A DNA stretch of 8,405 nucleotides, taken from assembly GCA_013154145.1 (NCBI GenBank), contig JAADDC010000051.1:1-8405 (forward strand), in the 5' to 3' direction. The notes under the pieces were generated by a model, which was not told the DNA's origin, made no database searches, and saw only the letters and a list, made by a program, of their open reading frames with translations. The position numbers and the translations under genes were made by a program. The DNA comes from Candidatus Iainarchaeum sp. Lineage in GTDB: Archaea > Iainarchaeota > Iainarchaeia > JAADDC01. This document shows positions 5,984 to 8,405 of this stretch, piece by piece (positions within the stretch are counted from its first letter, which is position 1; each line of letters begins with the position of its first letter).

Positions 5984-6384
5984 TGGTGGTGCGGAGGAGA
6001 AGGAAGTACAGGAAGAAGCTGGGTGGCAGGACCTTCCACGGCGACACCAAGAACCGCAGGGGCAAGGGCATCAAGGGAGGCCGTGGCAGGGCAGGCGCCT
6101 GGGACCACAAGAAGAGCACCTACCGCTACGAGGTCATGGGCAAGAAGGGCTTCGTTCCTCCCAGAAAGAGGGAAGAGGTGGTCATAAACCTCCGCCAGAT
6201 CAACGAGATCATTTCCTCCCCCTCCTTTAAGGGAGATGAGATCGACGTCACCGAGATGGGCTATACCAAGGTTCTCGGCACCGGATCCCTCTCGAGGGGC
6301 GTCACCGTCATAGCCTACTCCTTTAGCGAGAGGGCGAAGGAGAAGATAGAGGCCGCCGGCGGCAAGGCGGTGATCAAGGAATGA
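5983..6384 (+). CDS. rpl15: Large subunit ribosomal protein uL15 (L15P)
   Basis: uL15 is a late-assembly large subunit protein with a long basic N-terminal extension that threads through 23S rRNA. The protein has 133 residues, somewhat shorter than the 145-150 common in archaea as I recall. The N-terminus is basic and glycine-rich, with RRRRKYRKKLGGRTFHGD and RRGKGIKGGRGRAGAWDHKK (25-44). The globular C-terminal domain includes VVINLRQINEI (66-76), GYTKVLGTGSLSRGVTVIA (93-111) and a final FSERAKEKIEAAGGKAVIKE. The ATG at 5983 overlaps the uL30 stop by one base and has GGAGG eight bases upstream; GTG codons at 5986 and 5989 are alternatives with poorer spacing. The end overlaps SecY as ATGA. 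Confidence 0.96.
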   Translation: MVVRRRRKYRKKLGGRTFHGDTKNRRGKGIKGGRGRAGAWDHKKSTYRYEVMGKKGFVPPRKREEVVINLRQINEIISSPSFKGDEIDVTEMGYTKVLGTGSLSRGVTVIAYSFSERAKEKIEAAGGKAVIKE

Positions 6385-7772
6385 GCCTCGTGGACCTCCT
6401 CTACAACATCGGCCGGAAGCTGCCAGAGATAAGACCGCCAGAGGTTCCGCCCGACTTCAAGACGCGGCTCATGTGGACGCTCGTCGTCCTGGTCTCCTTC
6501 TACATACTTTCTCTCATTCCACCCTACGGATTACAGGCGGTCAGAGGTTTGGCCCCCGAAGCCTTCCAGCTCATACTCGCCTCAAATCTGGGCTCCATAC
6601 TGGCAGCCGGTATAGGACCCATCGTCATCGCTTCCATCGTGCTCCAGCTACTCGTGGGGTCCGGCATCATCCAGATAGACATGCGGTCCCAGGAGGGCCG
6701 GGCCAAGTTCATGACCATACAGAAGGTGCTGGCCATCTTCTTTTCCTTCTTCGAGGCGTGGATATACGTGTCCACCGGCTTTCTCCAGGCGGTGCCCGGT
6801 CTCGAGCTCATCGTGGCCCTGCAGGTGGCCCTCGGCTCCATATTCCTCATTTACCTCGACGAGATCGTCCTCAAGTGGGGCATTGGCAGTGGCATCTCCC
6901 TCTTCATTGCCGCCAACGTCACCAGGGCCGCCATGTGGAACGGCTTTGGCATACACCCCGAGAGCTACCTGATGGGCCTCATAAACGCCATCTCCACCGC
7001 CTCCCCCATCTGGTGGACCTACCTCATCCCCTACATCATTACCATCCTCGTCTTCCTCATCGTCGTCTACGCCGAGGGCATACACGTGGACATTCCCATT
7101 GCCCTCTCCTACGGCAGGGGCGCCGGCGGCCGCTACCCCATCAAGCTCCTCTACCTCAACGTGATCCCCGTCATCTTCGCCGTTGCCCTCTTCGCCAACA
7201 TCCAGCTCCTCGCCTACATACTCAAGGACACGCCGATTTCTGTCATACTCGGCCAGTACAGGGAGGTCCCCACGGAGACGGGCGTCACGTACGAGCTGGT
7301 GGGCGGCCTCGCCTACTACCTCCAGCCCCCCTACAAGCTCATGGACGACATCATACTTTTGCTGACCACGGGGCAGGTCCCCTCCACCCTCGTTCCCAAC
7401 CTCATACACGCCATCATCTACATCCTCCTGCTCACACTCACCTCCGTCCTCTTTGGAATGTTGTGGATTGAGCTGGCCGGCTTCGGCCCGAAGCAGATAG
7501 CCGAGCAACTGGCATCTTCCGGCTTTGGCATCCCTGGCTTCCGTAGAGATCCAAGGGTGCTGGAAAAGGTCCTGGAGAAGTACATTCCCACCATAGCCAT
7601 ACTGGGCTCCGCCTTCGTGGGCTTCCTGGCCGGCTTCACGGACGTCTTTAGGGGGCTCGCATCGGGTATGGGTATACTCCTGGCCGTTGAGATCATCTAC
7701 CGCTACTACGAGATCATCATGAGGGAGAAGGTCCTGGAGATGTACCCGGCCCTGAAGAAGGTGCTAGAATGA
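6381..7772 (+). CDS. secY: Protein translocase subunit SecY (archaeal Sec61 alpha homologue)
   Basis: SecY forms the protein-conducting channel in the cytoplasmic membrane for secreted and membrane proteins, with SecE and Sec-beta. The 463-residue protein has ten predicted membrane segments, roughly 30-47, 63-77 (plug helix 2a), 79-95, 116-136, 142-160, 169-184, 212-231, 258-280, 338-360, 403-421 and 425-441, counting 2a and 2b as one. Hallmarks are the plug and pore region SNLGSILAAGIGPIVIASIV (68-87), GIGSGISLFIA (167-177), the cytosolic loop GRGAGGRYPIKLLYLNVIPVI (245-265), the 361-402 loop with FRRDPR that contacts ribosomes, and GFTDVFRGLASGMGILLAVEIIYRYYE (418-444). A long external loop (282-337) lies between segments 7 and 8. 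The start overlaps the uL15 stop, with GGTGATC at 6369-6375. The gene is intact, and position after uL15 is standard. Confidence 0.98.
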   Translation: MSLVDLLYNIGRKLPEIRPPEVPPDFKTRLMWTLVVLVSFYILSLIPPYGLQAVRGLAPEAFQLILASNLGSILAAGIGPIVIASIVLQLLVGSGIIQIDMRSQEGRAKFMTIQKVLAIFFSFFEAWIYVSTGFLQAVPGLELIVALQVALGSIFLIYLDEIVLKWGIGSGISLFIAANVTRAAMWNGFGIHPESYLMGLINAISTASPIWWTYLIPYIITILVFLIVVYAEGIHVDIPIALSYGRGAGGRYPIKLLYLNVIPVIFAVALFANIQLLAYILKDTPISVILGQYREVPTETGVTYELVGGLAYYLQPPYKLMDDIILLLTTGQVPSTLVPNLIHAIIYILLLTLTSVLFGMLWIELAGFGPKQIAEQLASSGFGIPGFRRDPRVLEKVLEKYIPTIAILGSAFVGFLAGFTDVFRGLASGMGILLAVEIIYRYYEIIMREKVLEMYPALKKVLE

Positions 7773-8350
7773 TTGCCGCCGTCGTGGGGGTGCCGGGCTC
7801 CGGCAAGAGCACCGTCATCGCCGAGGCCCTCAAGGAGATCTCCATTCCCGTCGTCAACTACGGCGACGTTTTCCTCGAAGTGGCCCGGAAGAAATACGGC
7901 ATCGAGGACAGGGACGAGCTGAGAAGAAGACTCACAGCCGAGGAGTACAAGGAGCTCCACAGGGAGGCCGCCAAGAAAGTGCTGGAGATGGCGAGGGAAC
8001 CCATCGTGCTGGACACCCACGCCCTGGTGGTGGTGAAGACCGGCTTCATGCCGGGCTTCCCCAAGTTCGTCCTGGACATGCTTCCCATCTCCCTCATCGT
8101 CATCATCGAGGCGTCCCCCGAGGAAGTGCTTGCCCGAAGAAAAAGGGACGCCCGGCGGAGGGGCGGCGGCCTCGAGGACAACGTTTCCCTTCACCAGGAG
8201 CTCAACCGGGCCGCCGCCGTCCACTACGCCATCGAGAAGGGGGCCAGCGTGTATATTATACATAACAAGGAAGGGGAGCAGGCCCGCAGCGGAAGGGAAC
8301 TGGCAGAGGTGTTAAGGGAATGGATGCGTGGATTGGGGTATCACTCTTAG
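7769..8350 (+). CDS. adkA: Archaeal-type adenylate kinase (AdkA)
   Basis: AdkA converts ATP and AMP reversibly to two ADP in the cytosol; the archaeal type is distinct in sequence from bacterial Adk and commonly follows secY. The 193-residue protein matches the usual 190-195. The Walker A loop is GVPGSGKST (7-15). Other family features are VVNYGDVFLEVARKKYGIEDRDELR (28-52), the LDTHALV segment (81-87, equivalent to the DTH motif), GFMPGFPKFVL (92-102), IIEASPEEVLARRKRD (112-127), and HQELNRAAAV (142-151). The region after RRKRD reads RRRGGGLED, where I recall an acidic RD-type sequence in relatives; this may be a lid variation. The ATG overlaps the SecY stop, with GGTG at 7760-7763. The 3' end overlaps the next gene by 31 bases. 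Confidence 0.96.
   Translation: MIAAVVGVPGSGKSTVIAEALKEISIPVVNYGDVFLEVARKKYGIEDRDELRRRLTAEEYKELHREAAKKVLEMAREPIVLDTHALVVVKTGFMPGFPKFVLDMLPISLIVIIEASPEEVLARRKRDARRRGGGLEDNVSLHQELNRAAAVHYAIEKGASVYIIHNKEGEQARSGRELAEVLREWMRGLGYHS
8250..8262. promoter_or_regulatory. AT-rich palindrome TGTATATTATACA, possible TATA box
   Basis: A perfect six-base inverted repeat around a central T lies within the adkA codons for Val-Tyr-Ile-Ile-His (bases 8250-8262), in a GC-rich neighbourhood. TATATTATA resembles an archaeal TATA box. A transcript started about 25 bases downstream, near 8280-8285, would give a leader of about 35-40 bases to the ATG at 8320. No clear BRE is visible upstream. It may equally be a chance result of the Tyr-Ile-Ile codons. 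Confidence 0.25.
8306..8311 (+). promoter_or_regulatory. Shine-Dalgarno GAGGTG for the last gene
   Basis: GAGGTG lies within adkA codons, eight bases before the ATG at 8320. It supports a start inside adkA, 31 bases before the adkA stop ends, for the gene that runs off the window. Confidence 0.65.
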
Positions 8351-8405
8351 CGCTGGCGGCGTACCTGTACACCCGGTTCATTGATAAAATGACCGGGGAC
8401 AGGAA
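8320..8405 (+). CDS. Membrane protein, probably DUF106 (Oxa1/EMC3-like), 5' part only
   Basis: Only the first 28 complete codons are in the window. The reading frame gives Met-Asp-Ala-Trp, then a hydrophobic stretch WIGVSLLALAAYLYTRF (4-20) that could be the first membrane helix, then the polar IDKMTGDR. A helix followed by a short charged segment starting the coiled-coil region is what archaeal DUF106 proteins show. The place directly after secY and adkA is also where that gene is found in many archaea. DUF106 proteins belong to the Oxa1/YidC/EMC3 insertase superfamily and help insert membrane proteins, which would suit this context. The start ATG lies in a different frame inside adkA, with GAGGTG eight bases upstream. 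The identification rests mostly on position and a short N-terminus, so it is only probable. Confidence 0.6.
   Translation, partial: MDAWIGVSLLALAAYLYTRFIDKMTGDR

Noticed and set aside
6473..7471. Open frame of 332 codons on the + strand inside secY
   Set aside because: It is an out-of-frame shadow of secY. The product is dominated by His, Arg and Pro, as expected from shifted codons, and secY itself is complete and well conserved.
6648..7508. Open frame of 286 codons on the - strand inside secY
   Set aside because: Antisense to a clear secY. The acidic, Gly- and Val-rich product mirrors the hydrophobic codons of secY on the other strand.
7769..8350. AdkA as a more general P-loop kinase such as cytidylate or shikimate kinase
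   Set aside because: The DTH segment, the NYGD motif, the HQ..NR motif, the 193-residue length and the place after secY together point to archaeal adenylate kinase.

Overview
This window is a stretch of the archaeal S10/spc-type ribosomal protein super-operon running into the secretion and adenylate kinase genes that usually follow it. All genes lie on the + strand with almost no space between them. The archaeal assignment rests on three points: the families eS4, eL32 and eL19 occur among universal ribosomal proteins; the adenylate kinase is of the archaeal AdkA type; and SecY is of the archaeal type. The DNA is GC-rich, uses AGG heavily for arginine and ATA often for isoleucine, and its ribosomal proteins are very basic. 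That would suit a thermophilic archaeon, but this is inference. The gene order is shared by many archaeal lineages, so I do not assign a phylum.

Layout from left to right: a short 5' stretch of 68 bases with the probable last codons of an upstream gene and the leader of uS17; then uS17, uL14, uL24, eS4, uL5, uS14, uS8, uL6, eL32, eL19, uL18, uS5, uL30, uL15; then SecY, adenylate kinase (AdkA), and the first 28 codons of a small membrane protein of the DUF106/Oxa1-EMC3-like type, cut by the window end. Neighbouring genes are joined by ATGA or GTGA overlaps (seven junctions), TAATG overlaps (three), gaps of 1 to 10 bases (five) and one 31-base overlap. This points to one polycistronic mRNA with translational coupling. 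Most starts have a Shine-Dalgarno core of the GGAGG or GGTGATC kind inside or just after the upstream stop region. I see no intergenic terminator, tRNA, rRNA, CRISPR array, insertion sequence or broken gene.

The genes combine to build both ribosomal subunits (uS17, eS4, uS14, uS8, uS5 in the small; uL14, uL24, uL5, uL6, eL32, eL19, uL18, uL30, uL15 in the large). SecY and the probable Oxa1-like protein then couple ribosome output to membrane insertion, and AdkA supplies adenylate balance. The region is ordinary core genome. I did not find a new system. The points worth a second look are small: a hairpin beside the uS17 ribosome binding site, two AT-rich promoter-like islands, strong GTG-AGG codon pairing, Shine-Dalgarno motifs written into the C-terminal codons of upstream genes, and a few departures from family motifs.
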